From assembly GCA_947500555.1 (NCBI GenBank), contig CANMSE010000004.1, positions 186,001 through 250,000 of the forward strand: 64,000 nt of DNA, written 5' to 3'. Under the pieces are notes generated by a model, which was not told the origin of the DNA, did no database searches, and saw nothing but the letters and a program-made list of their open reading frames with translations. This DNA is from an uncultured Fulvivirga sp. GTDB lineage: Bacteria > Bacteroidota > Bacteroidia > Cytophagales > Cyclobacteriaceae. A program made the translations under genes and the position numbers. This document shows, one piece after another, positions 44,624 through 52,587 of this stretch. The number at the start of each line of letters is the position of its first letter. Position 1 is the stretch's first letter.

Positions 44624-44819
44624 ATTAATATCATTGACCATTGATGCCTTTTTCATTTACCTTGGAATAGGACTGTTATTTTCTATTTGGTTTGTATTAG
44701 TTGGTGCTAAGAAGATTGATAATGGAATGGAAGATACTCCGTTTCATTTTAAATTGATTTTAATTCCAGGCAGCGTTTTGATGTGGCCGGTTATGTTGAT
44801 TAAAATTTTGAAGAAATGA
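44616..44819 (+). CDS. Small two-helix membrane protein
   Basis: 67 residues starting at the ATG at 44616, which overlaps the preceding gene by 8 bases; a longer frame from 44550 would run deep into that gene and is not preferred. Two hydrophobic helices (LTIDAFFIYLGIGLLFSIWFV and LILIPGSVLMWPVMLIKIL) are joined by a short polar loop. The pattern resembles small accessory subunits of membrane redox complexes; no family is recognised. Confidence 0.6.
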   Translation: MIELISLTIDAFFIYLGIGLLFSIWFVLVGAKKIDNGMEDTPFHFKLILIPGSVLMWPVMLIKILKK

Positions 44820-44920
44820 ATCGACTGTTAAGAAAAAGACACCTGATAATATGGATTGTAATAGCAGTATTGCTATTGCCGCTAATAGTATATGCATTTC
44901 TTAACGCTCCAACTTATTAA
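44816..44920 (+). CDS. 34-residue single-helix membrane micro-protein
   Basis: Reads MNRLLRKRHLIIW... as ATG at 44816-44818, ends TAA at 44918-44920. A basic start (RLLRKRH) followed by one hydrophobic helix (LIIWIVIAVLLLPLIVYAFL). The ATG overlaps the stop of the preceding gene (ATGA) and the next gene begins 3 bases after its stop, which supports translation. Positive-inside orientation puts the short tail in the periplasm. A candidate small subunit of the membrane complex. Confidence 0.55.
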   Translation: MNRLLRKRHLIIWIVIAVLLLPLIVYAFLNAPTY

Positions 44921-44923
44921 CTT

Positions 44924-45955
44924 ATGAGTGTTTCCTACACCTCCATACTCTGGAACAAGCAAAAGAAGACCTATGACATAGGTATTATCATAGGAGTTCT
45001 ATCTTTTACATTGATCTTCTTCATTGGTCATACAGTACTCCATCCCGATGCTACCTTTGAAACTATATTCATTAGAAATTTTGGGTTGCTGGCCTTTGTC
45101 ATGCTACATATAATTTTGATTATAGGCCCGTTGGCAAGACTGAATACCAAGTATTTGATTATACTTTACAATAGAAGGCATTTTGGAGTTTCTATGTTTA
45201 TTATGGCAGCTATCCATGGTATATTTAGCATTCTTAACTTTCACTCTCTAAGTAATACCAATCCGATCAAATCTGTATTTCTATCTAATCTAAAATATGA
45301 CTCAATAATCCAGTTCCCATTTCAAACCTTAGGGTTTCTGGCGTTGATCATATTGGCGCTAATGGCTACTACCAGCCATGATTTTTGGTTGAAAAACCTA
45401 GGCCCAAAAATTTGGAAAGGATTACATATGATGGTATATCTGGCTTACGCGCTGATAATAGCTCATGTGGTATTAGGGGCATTGCAAAATGAAACTTCAC
45501 CAATATTGTATGGAGTAGTATTTATGGGATTCCTTCTAGTAGCTGGATTGCATATTTATACTGGTATGAAAGAGATAAGAGCCGACAAACCACTTGGCAA
45601 TGATATTGACTTTGTATTTGCATGCAAAGTGGCAGATATTAAAGAGAATAGGGCAAAAATGGTTATGGTGAGTGGGGAGCGGGTAGCTATATTTAAGTAT
45701 GAGGGTAAGCTAAGTGCAGTCAATAATTTTTGCCGACACCAGGGAGGGCCTTTGGGTGAAGGTAAAATTGTAGATGGATGCATAACCTGTCCATGGCATG
45801 GCTATCAATACCGTCCTGAAGATGGGCAATCACCACCACCATTTACCGAGAAAGTAGAGACCTACCAATTGAAGTTAGAGAACGAGGAGGTGTGGATCAA
45901 TCCGCAGCCTTTTCCAGAAGGCACCCATGTAGAACCTGTTAAAATCAATCAATAA
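44924..45955 (+). CDS. Ferric-reductase-like membrane b-haem protein with C-terminal Rieske domain
   Basis: 343 residues. About six helices over residues 20-215 with His at 62, 98, 168 and 181 that could bind two haems, as in ferric-reductase-like/YedZ domains. The C-terminal ~120 residues are a Rieske domain (Cys270-x-His272, Cys289-x2-His292), with QGGPLGEG and CPWHGYQY near to those of the Rieske-ThDP gene. The fusion puts an iron-sulfur centre next to haem in the inner membrane, so it can pass electrons to or from quinone or the periplasm. It starts 3 bases after the micro-ORF. Confidence 0.85.
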   Translation: MSVSYTSILWNKQKKTYDIGIIIGVLSFTLIFFIGHTVLHPDATFETIFIRNFGLLAFVMLHIILIIGPLARLNTKYLIILYNRRHFGVSMFIMAAIHGIFSILNFHSLSNTNPIKSVFLSNLKYDSIIQFPFQTLGFLALIILALMATTSHDFWLKNLGPKIWKGLHMMVYLAYALIIAHVVLGALQNETSPILYGVVFMGFLLVAGLHIYTGMKEIRADKPLGNDIDFVFACKVADIKENRAKMVMVSGERVAIFKYEGKLSAVNNFCRHQGGPLGEGKIVDGCITCPWHGYQYRPEDGQSPPPFTEKVETYQLKLENEEVWINPQPFPEGTHVEPVKINQ

Positions 45956-46776
45956 TGGAACAAGAAGATCAGTTTTATATAGGTTGGCAAGATGGTTCTT
46001 CGCCTAAGTATACTAAAGGAAGAAAAGGATTTTATTTGATAGCATTACTGGTATTAGCATTATTTTCTGCAGGCTACCTATTTGTAGAGAAATCTTTTGT
46101 CAGTAGTTATTTTGATTATGGAAATTTGACTGAATTAACAGGAACTGTAGTAGAATATCCTGTTTTTGGACTTAAGACCACTATCGATAATGAACAAGTA
46201 ACTGTTCCATTGGTGGGCTTTGGCAAGTTTGATGCAGACCCGGTATTAGAGGAACTTAAATCGCAATTGAATGGTGAAAGTATAAATGACTATAAAGTAA
46301 CTCTTAGAGGAACACTGATTCAATACAACGGTAAAAGTTGGATGGAACTGACTGAAGGAGCTGAGAGTATTGTTTCATTTGCGAAATCAACTTTGGTTAA
46401 TCAAAGTATAGCCTCGTTAGGACAAAGAATGGTAATAGGAGAGATAGTAGATCCAAAATGTTTTTTCGGAGTAATGAATCCAGCTCATGGCAAGATTCAC
46501 AAAAGCTGTGCGATAAGGTGTATCTCTGGAGGTATTCCTCCGCTATTAGCTATTAGAGAGGGGGAAGAGTTTACGGACTATTATTTTCTGACCGATGAGT
46601 CTGGAGGAAAAATAAATGAGCAAATATTACAACATATTGGAGAAACGGTTACTGTGGTAGGTAGTGCAGAGTCAGTAGATGATTGGAAGGTACTGCAACT
46701 TAATGTTGATCAACTCGCTGAAAATATTTTGATTAGCTATGATAATCAATTGACTAAGTGTACTGCAAGCTTGTAG
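45955..46776 (+). CDS. Membrane-anchored protein with a conserved-looking Cys motif
   Basis: 273 residues. One helix near 23-42 (LIALLVLALFSAGYLFV) leaves most of the protein in the periplasm. A motif 'DPKCFFGVMNPAHGKIHKSC' followed by AIRCISGGIPP (about 165-195) has three Cys, a His and Gly residues and suggests a metal or redox site. I have seen similar motifs in small cytochrome- or Rieske-linked proteins but cannot assign a family. The ATG overlaps the ferric-reductase-Rieske stop by 1 base, so it is the last gene of the operon. Confidence 0.7.
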   Translation: MEQEDQFYIGWQDGSSPKYTKGRKGFYLIALLVLALFSAGYLFVEKSFVSSYFDYGNLTELTGTVVEYPVFGLKTTIDNEQVTVPLVGFGKFDADPVLEELKSQLNGESINDYKVTLRGTLIQYNGKSWMELTEGAESIVSFAKSTLVNQSIASLGQRMVIGEIVDPKCFFGVMNPAHGKIHKSCAIRCISGGIPPLLAIREGEEFTDYYFLTDESGGKINEQILQHIGETVTVVGSAESVDDWKVLQLNVDQLAENILISYDNQLTKCTASL

Positions 46777-46802
46777 GAGCAGAAATCTATACAATTTTTG
46801 CC

Positions 46803-47384
46803 TTAAATCCCTTTAGCATAAAGCTCTACCCTCAAAAGCATCTTTTTTGTGAAGGCATAAGCCATACTTTTATCTACAAATGATTTTTGTGGATCATGGC
46901 TGAAAAATGATGCAGCATTTGGCACAGACATCCCCCAGGAACCTGAACTCTTAAGTTCACCCGGTAAAATTAGAACGGCATGAGCATTTTGACCTGCTTC
47001 GTTTTTGTAAAGGGCAACAACAGGTCTGTTGTTATTGGCTAATTCTTGACTCTTACTGAGTGTCTCTTGATTGTAGGCATAACCAAGTTTTTCCCATTTC
47101 CCATCACTTTCTATTTTTGAAGCCATGACATATGCTGATGCATATTGCCCATTTGCATTGTTTAAGAAATCATCTGAATTATAAACTATTTTTACAGATT
47201 TTCCGGCAACTGATTTACAAGCATTATCTGCATTATCAGTCATACATCCTATAAAATTTGTTAACTCGTTTTCTAATTCTTGTTTCCAACTGCTGGAAGA
47301 TTGACCAAAACAGAAGTGATTCGATGAAGTTAGAAACAAAAATAAGATAGCTGTAGCTATGTGGTTTAGACTAAATTTTTTCAT
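46803..47384 (-). CDS. Secreted protein of unknown function
   Basis: 193 residues with a signal peptide (ATAILFLFLTSSNHFCFG). The mature part has GQYASAYVMASKIES, 'NNRPVVALYKNEAGQNAHAV', LILPGELKSSGSWGMSVPNAASFF and YAFTKKML. The G-x-N-A-H-A-V-L-I segment looks like the His strand of NlpC/P60 or bacterial amidase folds and one Cys (DNACKSVAGK) lies upstream, but I could not confirm a catalytic pair. It converges with the Rieske operon (26-base gap). Unassigned. Confidence 0.5.
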   Translation of the reverse strand: MKKFSLNHIATAILFLFLTSSNHFCFGQSSSSWKQELENELTNFIGCMTDNADNACKSVAGKSVKIVYNSDDFLNNANGQYASAYVMASKIESDGKWEKLGYAYNQETLSKSQELANNNRPVVALYKNEAGQNAHAVLILPGELKSSGSWGMSVPNAASFFSHDPQKSFVDKSMAYAFTKKMLLRVELYAKGI

Positions 47385-47750
47385 GACACGATTTGGTAAA
47401 TATTAACTTTGAAAGGAAAAATAATAGTTAATATGCTGAATAGTGTTAGGTAACTGGATCTTGAAAATGTGTCAGCCGAATAAGATGTAATATTTAATTA
47501 TAATAATACATTTTTGACCTGTTGCTTAACGTAACAGATGATCAAGAGTGAGATATGCCAGAACTTAGTTGAACCTAAGTGACTGATTACTAATGATTAT
47601 CTCTGTGAAGATAATTTTTCATAAACCCGACTTTACCTAGGTAGGATTTTGTACTAATCAATACCTTTTATATTGACTGGTATACAGACTAATCAGATCA
47701 ATAATGAGTAGAACTTGAACAATGAAAAATTGGAAATAAGAAGAGTAAAT

Positions 47751-47780
47751 CAGTACCCCGACCATAGGCCGGGGGCACTG
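47751..47780 (-). terminator. Hairpin after lipoprotein gene 1
   Basis: Minus strand CAGTGCCCCCGGCC-TATG-GTCGGGGTACTG, GC-rich, just downstream of the lipoprotein stop at 47791. The same hairpin in a slightly different version follows lipoprotein gene 2 (54362-54390), so the terminator was duplicated with the gene. The rest of the 406-base gap 47385-47790 shows nothing else. Confidence 0.6.
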
Positions 47781-47790
47781 ACCACACACA

Positions 47791-48237
47791 CTATTCGCTC
47801 ACTAGGCGAAATTGGTATTCTCCGTCAACAGATTCGGTTCTACCGCCAGAAGAACCAGCTCCCGTAAAGGTTAGTGTAAGATTATTATCAGACAGCGATA
47901 CCGTCATTTGCACGCCATCACTCCTTAAAATTTGATTGGGGTTGTCATTGACAAATTCCCATGTTCCTGAAGCAGGCCATGCACCTGACAGACTATTTTC
48001 AGTGGTGAATGTAAACGCTCCAATAGTAAGTTTAAATTCTGTAAACTGACTGGTAACATCAAACCCATCTTTTAGCACACCATCGCTACCGAGTACCCAA
48101 TTGCTACCTCCATTCTGTAAGGCAGTCAACTGAAGATCTAGCTCAGTAGGAGCGGGGTCTGAATCATCTTTACAACCTATAAGTGTAATGAATGAACTTA
48201 ATAGCAGAATGGAAATTATATATGTTATATTTTTCAT
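47791..48237 (-). CDS. Small lipoprotein, partner of BspA-like protein (copy 1)
   Basis: 148 residues: lipoprotein signal (ISILLLSSFITLIGC) then a Ser/Asp-rich linker and a beta-rich domain ending 'DGEYQFRLVSE'. It is nearly identical at the signal end to the lipoprotein at 54401-54844 and diverges in the middle. It starts 5 bases after the BspA-like stop, so it is co-transcribed. It may help anchor or display the surface protein; function unknown. Confidence 0.65.
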   Translation of the reverse strand: MKNITYIISILLLSSFITLIGCKDDSDPAPTELDLQLTALQNGGSNWVLGSDGVLKDGFDVTSQFTEFKLTIGAFTFTTENSLSGAWPASGTWEFVNDNPNQILRSDGVQMTVSLSDNNLTLTFTGAGSSGGRTESVDGEYQFRLVSE

Positions 48238-48242
48238 GATGA

Positions 48243-51200
48243 TTATCTTTTAACGATTTTGTGAATAGAAGAATTGGTGGGTGACGTTACACGTAAGAAA
48301 TAGATGCCACTCTTGAGAGAGGACAAATCTATTGTCTGCGATTGACCCTTTCTCTGAATTAACTCAGCTCCGTTAATCGCCAATATACTCATCTGCACAT
48401 TTTCTACTGATGGAATATTAACTTCCAAATAACTCTCTACAGGATTGGGATAGAACTGTAAAGCTGATAATTCATCTTCAACATTAGTGACCGTGATTAC
48501 TTCAAAAGACTGCTCTACAGGATCAGCAGGAAGAAAGGCCTCGCTGCCCGCTTGAGTAGCTCTTATCGTTATCATTCCTAAATCAGTAAAAGAAACCGCA
48601 TTCCCGTTAAGTGTGGCTAGGCCTGATACCAATTCAAAGCTTACTTCTAATTCAGATGAGGCTGTTGCTGAAAGGGTCAATGAGCCTTCTTCGAAAAACT
48701 GGTCTTCAATGGCTTCGAAGCTTATAGTTTGAGCTACTGCTGTTACATCTGTAATAGTGATGATAAAAGCTTTTTCAAAGAATAGCCCACCTTCATCTGT
48801 TGTTCTCACTCGTACGGAATAATTTGATTCAGTTTCAAAGTCAAAAACTTCATCGGCTATCAGTTCATTTCCTGAAATATTGAAGGATTGATTGAAAGTA
48901 TCCCCTTCACCTTCTACTAAGGTATAAGTATGTGAGTCTGATAAATTGCCATCCACCGTGGAGAATGTTCCTATTACATCGCCAATTTCATTATTCTCAT
49001 TAATTGTGCTATTGTCCAATGTAATGTCTTCAGGCTCGGCATTCTGTACTTCTACAGTAACCGTCCACTCTTGAGTAGTTGTACCATCTTCAGCAGTGAT
49101 CGTATATACAAATGGAGTACTAAAATCTTGAGCAGTTCCCGAAACTGGATTTGAGGTGGCTCCAGGAGATAAGGTGAATTCAGCTACTAGGCTGCTAGGA
49201 TCAGCAAGAAATGATACCAACACATCAATAGTATGGTTTACAGGATCAATAGTTTCCGAATCTTCGAAATCAGGAAAGCCAAAGGTTAGAATATCGGTTT
49301 CTGTATTTATACACTGCTCTCCACCATCTGTAATGGTCCAATTGAAGTCGTCTATGATGGACTGTCTGGCTGCTGCCCCATCACAATAATTAATGCCTTC
49401 AGCATCAAATACTACGTCAGACTGTAAAGTCAATTGTGACCAGGCTTCTAGTAATGCATCATAATTTGCCCTGGAAAGAGATGTATTGTTAAACATTTGA
49501 GTCATGTTGGTGACTGAAGAAACATCCCAAGAACTCAAGTCTTGATTAAAAGCTTCTGCTGATTCAAACATTAATGGCATAACTGTTACGTTACTCACAT
49601 CCCAGTTTCCAATATCCTGATTGAAGCTTGTTGCTCCAAAGAAAATATTTGTCATATCAGTAACACTAGAGACATTCCAGTTGCTGATATCTCCATTAAA
49701 AGAGATAGCATCTCTAAACATGCTAATCATACTAGTAACGTTTTCTACATTCCACGATGATATGTCACCGTTGAATACACTGTTATTTCGGAACATGACA
49801 TTCATTCTAGTTACACTACTCACATCCCAATCAGATATATTTTGGTTGAATGGTGTAGATTGAAACATGGAGCTCATATTTGTCACTTTGGACACATCCC
49901 AACTACCTAAAGGTTGATTGAATGCCTGGGCACCCACAAACATTAGATTCATGGTAGTAGCATTACCCACATCCCAATTGTTCAATGGTTGGTTAAAAAG
50001 GTCAGTATTTGCAAACATGGCTTCTAAAATGCGAGCATTACTCATATTCCAACTATTGATATTAATATTGAAAGCATCTGCAGAAGAAAACATTGCATTG
50101 AAGTTTTCACCACCAAATACATTCCAATTGCTGATATCCTGATTAAATGCATCCGTACTGGAAAACATGGAGGCGAATGTGGTTACATTACTCACATCCC
50201 AATTAGTTATGTCTCCATTAAAAGTAGTCGCACCAGTAAACATTGCCGTCATATCGGTAACGTTACTCACATCCCAATTATTCAAATCTGAATTTATAGA
50301 ACTAGCATTACCAAACATGAATTTAGTACTGGTAACTCCAGACAAATTTGGAGCATCCGTGGCGTTGATTACCAGATTAGTACATCCACTAAAAGCATGC
50401 TCCATTGAAGCCCATTCAATATCTCCCCACTGCTCAATGGATAGTATTTTTTCTGCGTCTGCTAACATATCGAAGAAGCTGTCAAAATGAATTCTCGGAA
50501 AATCTCCCGTTATGGAAATTTCGTATGTTCCAGCGGAAGCATAAGTATGAGTAATACCTCCTGTAACACCAGTGTCGGAGTTTCCATCTCCCCAGTCAAC
50601 GGAGTAATTATACCCTGTTCCTTCGGTAGGAATAGTTATCTGATTGTCATTGGAAGTTCCAGTATTATCAGTCTTCCAGGTAGTAATAAACGGTTGACAA
50701 TTCTCCCCGGCATCTGTTATGGTCCAGTTGAATGTATTAGTTAAAATATCTCTTCCAGCAGAGCCATTACAGAAGTTAGCACCTAATGCTCCAAGAGATA
50801 CATTATTTTGGAGGGTAAGTGTTGACCAACTCGTCAACAGCTTATCATAATTAAAAGTGGATAGAAATATATTACTCAACATATCCGTCATGTTGGTTAC
50901 ATTACTCACATCCCAATCACTTAAGTCCTGATTAAAGCTGTTGCAATTAGTAAACATAAATCCCATACTTGTCACATTGTGTACATCCCAATCTCCGATA
51001 TCTTGATTAAACGAGGGGTTGGGGCCAGGAGCAAAATTGAACATGCCTAGCATGTTAGTTACACTGCTAACATCCCACGCTCCAATATCCTTATTAAATG
51101 CTCTCGCATTATTAAACATGCCTTCCATATTGGTAACATTACTCACATCCCAGCTAGCGATTTCTCCATTAAAAGAACTGGCACCACCAAACATATAACT

Positions 51201-52220
51201 CATTGTAGTTACATTACTTACATCCCAGCTATCTAATGACTGGTTAAAGGAAGATGCAAAGCGAAATAGGTTGGTCATTTCGGTAACACTACTTACATCC
51301 CAACCGCTAATATCTTGATTGAAAGCAGTAGCTTGAAAAAACATGAAACTCATATTCGTAACATTGTTTATATCCCAGCTACCAATATCTGAATTGAAAG
51401 CATTGGCATCTTCGAACATACTGCTCATATCGGTCACGCTACTTACATCCCAGTTATTGATATTCTGATTGAACCCAGATACATTATAAAACATACTACT
51501 CATGTCTGTTACTTTGCCTACATTCCAGTCGCTTATATTGCCATTAAAAGAGACGGCATCTTCAAACATCGCCCGCATGTCCAGTACGTTACTTACATCC
51601 CAAGAAGTAAGGTCTTGATTAAAATCATCTGTGCTAGCAAACATCTCTGATGTATTAGTTACATTGCTCATATCCCAACTACTTAGGCTATTATTAAAAG
51701 TAGAAGCAGCTAAAAACATACTCATCATGTTTGTGATATTACTCACATTCCAATTATTAATATCCTGATTGAATTTGAAAGCACGCCTGAACATAGAGCT
51801 GAGATTGGTTACATTAGACAGATCAGGAATATCTGTGGCATTACCGACCATATTGGTACAACCTGAGAATGCACTTGCCATACTAGTCCATGCAATGTCT
51901 CCCCATTGGTCAATGGATACTAGCTTTTGTGCATCACCGCTATTATTAAAGTAGATCCTTGGAAAATTACCAGCAATAGAAACTGTATAAGTACCCACTG
52001 AAGCATAAGTATGTGTGATGCTTCCTGTAACTCCTGTGTCAGAATTCCCATCTCCCCAATCGACAGAGTAATTATAAGTGCCACTGGCTGTAGGAATTGT
52101 AATTTGATTGTCATTAGAAGTGCCGGGGTTATCCGTCTTCCAGGTGGTAATAAAAGCCTGCCCATAAATCAGGGTGCTCGATAGCAGTAGTAGTAATAGT
52201 GTGTGTGTAAAGTTTTTCAT
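48243..52220 (-). CDS. Giant BspA-like (DUF285) surface protein with T9SS tail (copy 1)
   Basis: 1325 residues. Signal peptide LLLLLLSSTLIYGQ. Two large modules each open with a PKD-like domain (FITTWKTDN, 'YSVDWGDGNSDTGVTG', ISI-GDFPRI) and continue with 9-10 repeats of about 25 residues (FNQDINNWDVSSVTDMSSMF type), the DUF285/BspA pattern. They end at about residue 980. A DUF5018-like, then a cadherin-like domain (about 1085-1175) and an Ig-like domain follow. The last ~85 residues are a type A T9SS sorting domain (LQFYPNPVESYLEV ... GIYFLRV). Probably a surface adhesin-like protein; ligand unknown. Confidence 0.92.
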   Translation of the reverse strand: MKNFTHTLLLLLLSSTLIYGQAFITTWKTDNPGTSNDNQITIPTASGTYNYSVDWGDGNSDTGVTGSITHTYASVGTYTVSIAGNFPRIYFNNSGDAQKLVSIDQWGDIAWTSMASAFSGCTNMVGNATDIPDLSNVTNLSSMFRRAFKFNQDINNWNVSNITNMMSMFLAASTFNNSLSSWDMSNVTNTSEMFASTDDFNQDLTSWDVSNVLDMRAMFEDAVSFNGNISDWNVGKVTDMSSMFYNVSGFNQNINNWDVSSVTDMSSMFEDANAFNSDIGSWDINNVTNMSFMFFQATAFNQDISGWDVSSVTEMTNLFRFASSFNQSLDSWDVSNVTTMSYMFGGASSFNGEIASWDVSNVTNMEGMFNNARAFNKDIGAWDVSSVTNMLGMFNFAPGPNPSFNQDIGDWDVHNVTSMGFMFTNCNSFNQDLSDWDVSNVTNMTDMLSNIFLSTFNYDKLLTSWSTLTLQNNVSLGALGANFCNGSAGRDILTNTFNWTITDAGENCQPFITTWKTDNTGTSNDNQITIPTEGTGYNYSVDWGDGNSDTGVTGGITHTYASAGTYEISITGDFPRIHFDSFFDMLADAEKILSIEQWGDIEWASMEHAFSGCTNLVINATDAPNLSGVTSTKFMFGNASSINSDLNNWDVSNVTDMTAMFTGATTFNGDITNWDVSNVTTFASMFSSTDAFNQDISNWNVFGGENFNAMFSSADAFNININSWNMSNARILEAMFANTDLFNQPLNNWDVGNATTMNLMFVGAQAFNQPLGSWDVSKVTNMSSMFQSTPFNQNISDWDVSSVTRMNVMFRNNSVFNGDISSWNVENVTSMISMFRDAISFNGDISNWNVSSVTDMTNIFFGATSFNQDIGNWDVSNVTVMPLMFESAEAFNQDLSSWDVSSVTNMTQMFNNTSLSRANYDALLEAWSQLTLQSDVVFDAEGINYCDGAAARQSIIDDFNWTITDGGEQCINTETDILTFGFPDFEDSETIDPVNHTIDVLVSFLADPSSLVAEFTLSPGATSNPVSGTAQDFSTPFVYTITAEDGTTTQEWTVTVEVQNAEPEDITLDNSTINENNEIGDVIGTFSTVDGNLSDSHTYTLVEGEGDTFNQSFNISGNELIADEVFDFETESNYSVRVRTTDEGGLFFEKAFIITITDVTAVAQTISFEAIEDQFFEEGSLTLSATASSELEVSFELVSGLATLNGNAVSFTDLGMITIRATQAGSEAFLPADPVEQSFEVITVTNVEDELSALQFYPNPVESYLEVNIPSVENVQMSILAINGAELIQRKGQSQTIDLSSLKSGIYFLRVTSPTNSSIHKIVKR
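49440..51810 (-). repeat. Coding DUF285 tandem repeats of BspA copy 1
   Basis: About 75-base units encode FNQ-D-I-x-x-WDVSxVTxMxxMF repeats. Two arrays, about 49500-50330 and 50850-51790, are separated by a second PKD-like domain. They are coding, not CRISPR. Confidence 0.85.
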
Positions 52221-52299
52221 CGTGTTATATTTTGATTATGACACGAATGACACTAAAAATATAGTCAGACAGCCTAGACTATTAGGCTGGTTTTTTAAC

Positions 52300-52315
52300 C
52301 TACCCGGGTGGGTAG
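52300..52315. promoter_or_regulatory. CTACCC-N4-GGGTAG dyad upstream of BspA copy 1
   Basis: CTACCCGGGTGGGTAG. It is 79 bases upstream of the ATG at 52220. The same 6+4+6 dyad lies 79 bases upstream of the second copy (59078-59093). A good candidate binding site for the TPR-LuxR proteins that precede each BspA-like gene. A nearby AGCCTA-N6-TAGGCT inverted repeat (52271-52288) is not shared. Confidence 0.6.
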
Positions 52316-52532
52316 TGTTTTACAAATATGGCTTGATTGGCTCCTGAGGTATGTTTTATATAATTACCTAAAATAAAAATTTATGACTGTTTGGAATTTC
52401 TTGTTTTACCGATGTCTTTTTTGGGGTGCAGATTGCTGAAGTGAACCCTTGAAAAAAAAATATAAATCGGAACTCGATTAATAATTGACATCATCTGAAT
52501 GTCCATAATCTCTGCTTAAGGCTATTGAGATA

Positions 52533-52576
52533 CCGGATAAATAAAGAGTTTTAAAATGTAACCCTTTATTTTCCGG
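52533..52576 (-). terminator. Hairpin terminator, repeat family A (copy 2)
   Basis: CCGGATAAATAAAG (52533-52546) pairs with CTTTATTTTCCGG (52564-52576). It lies 12 bases past the stop of the LuxR gene at 52588, and its sequence is shared with 5871-5914, also after a minus-strand gene. Confidence 0.65.
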
Positions 52577-52587
52577 CATGACGCCAG

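Noticed and set aside
47630..47650. ACCTAGGTAGG near the BspA cassette as a third copy of the dyad
   Set aside because: It lacks the CTACCC and GGGTAG arms and spacing, and no BspA-type gene follows it.
49440..51810. Regular ~75-base tandem repeats resembling an array
   Set aside because: They lie in frame inside the BspA-like gene and encode DUF285 repeats; no constant repeat with variable spacers exists, so not CRISPR.
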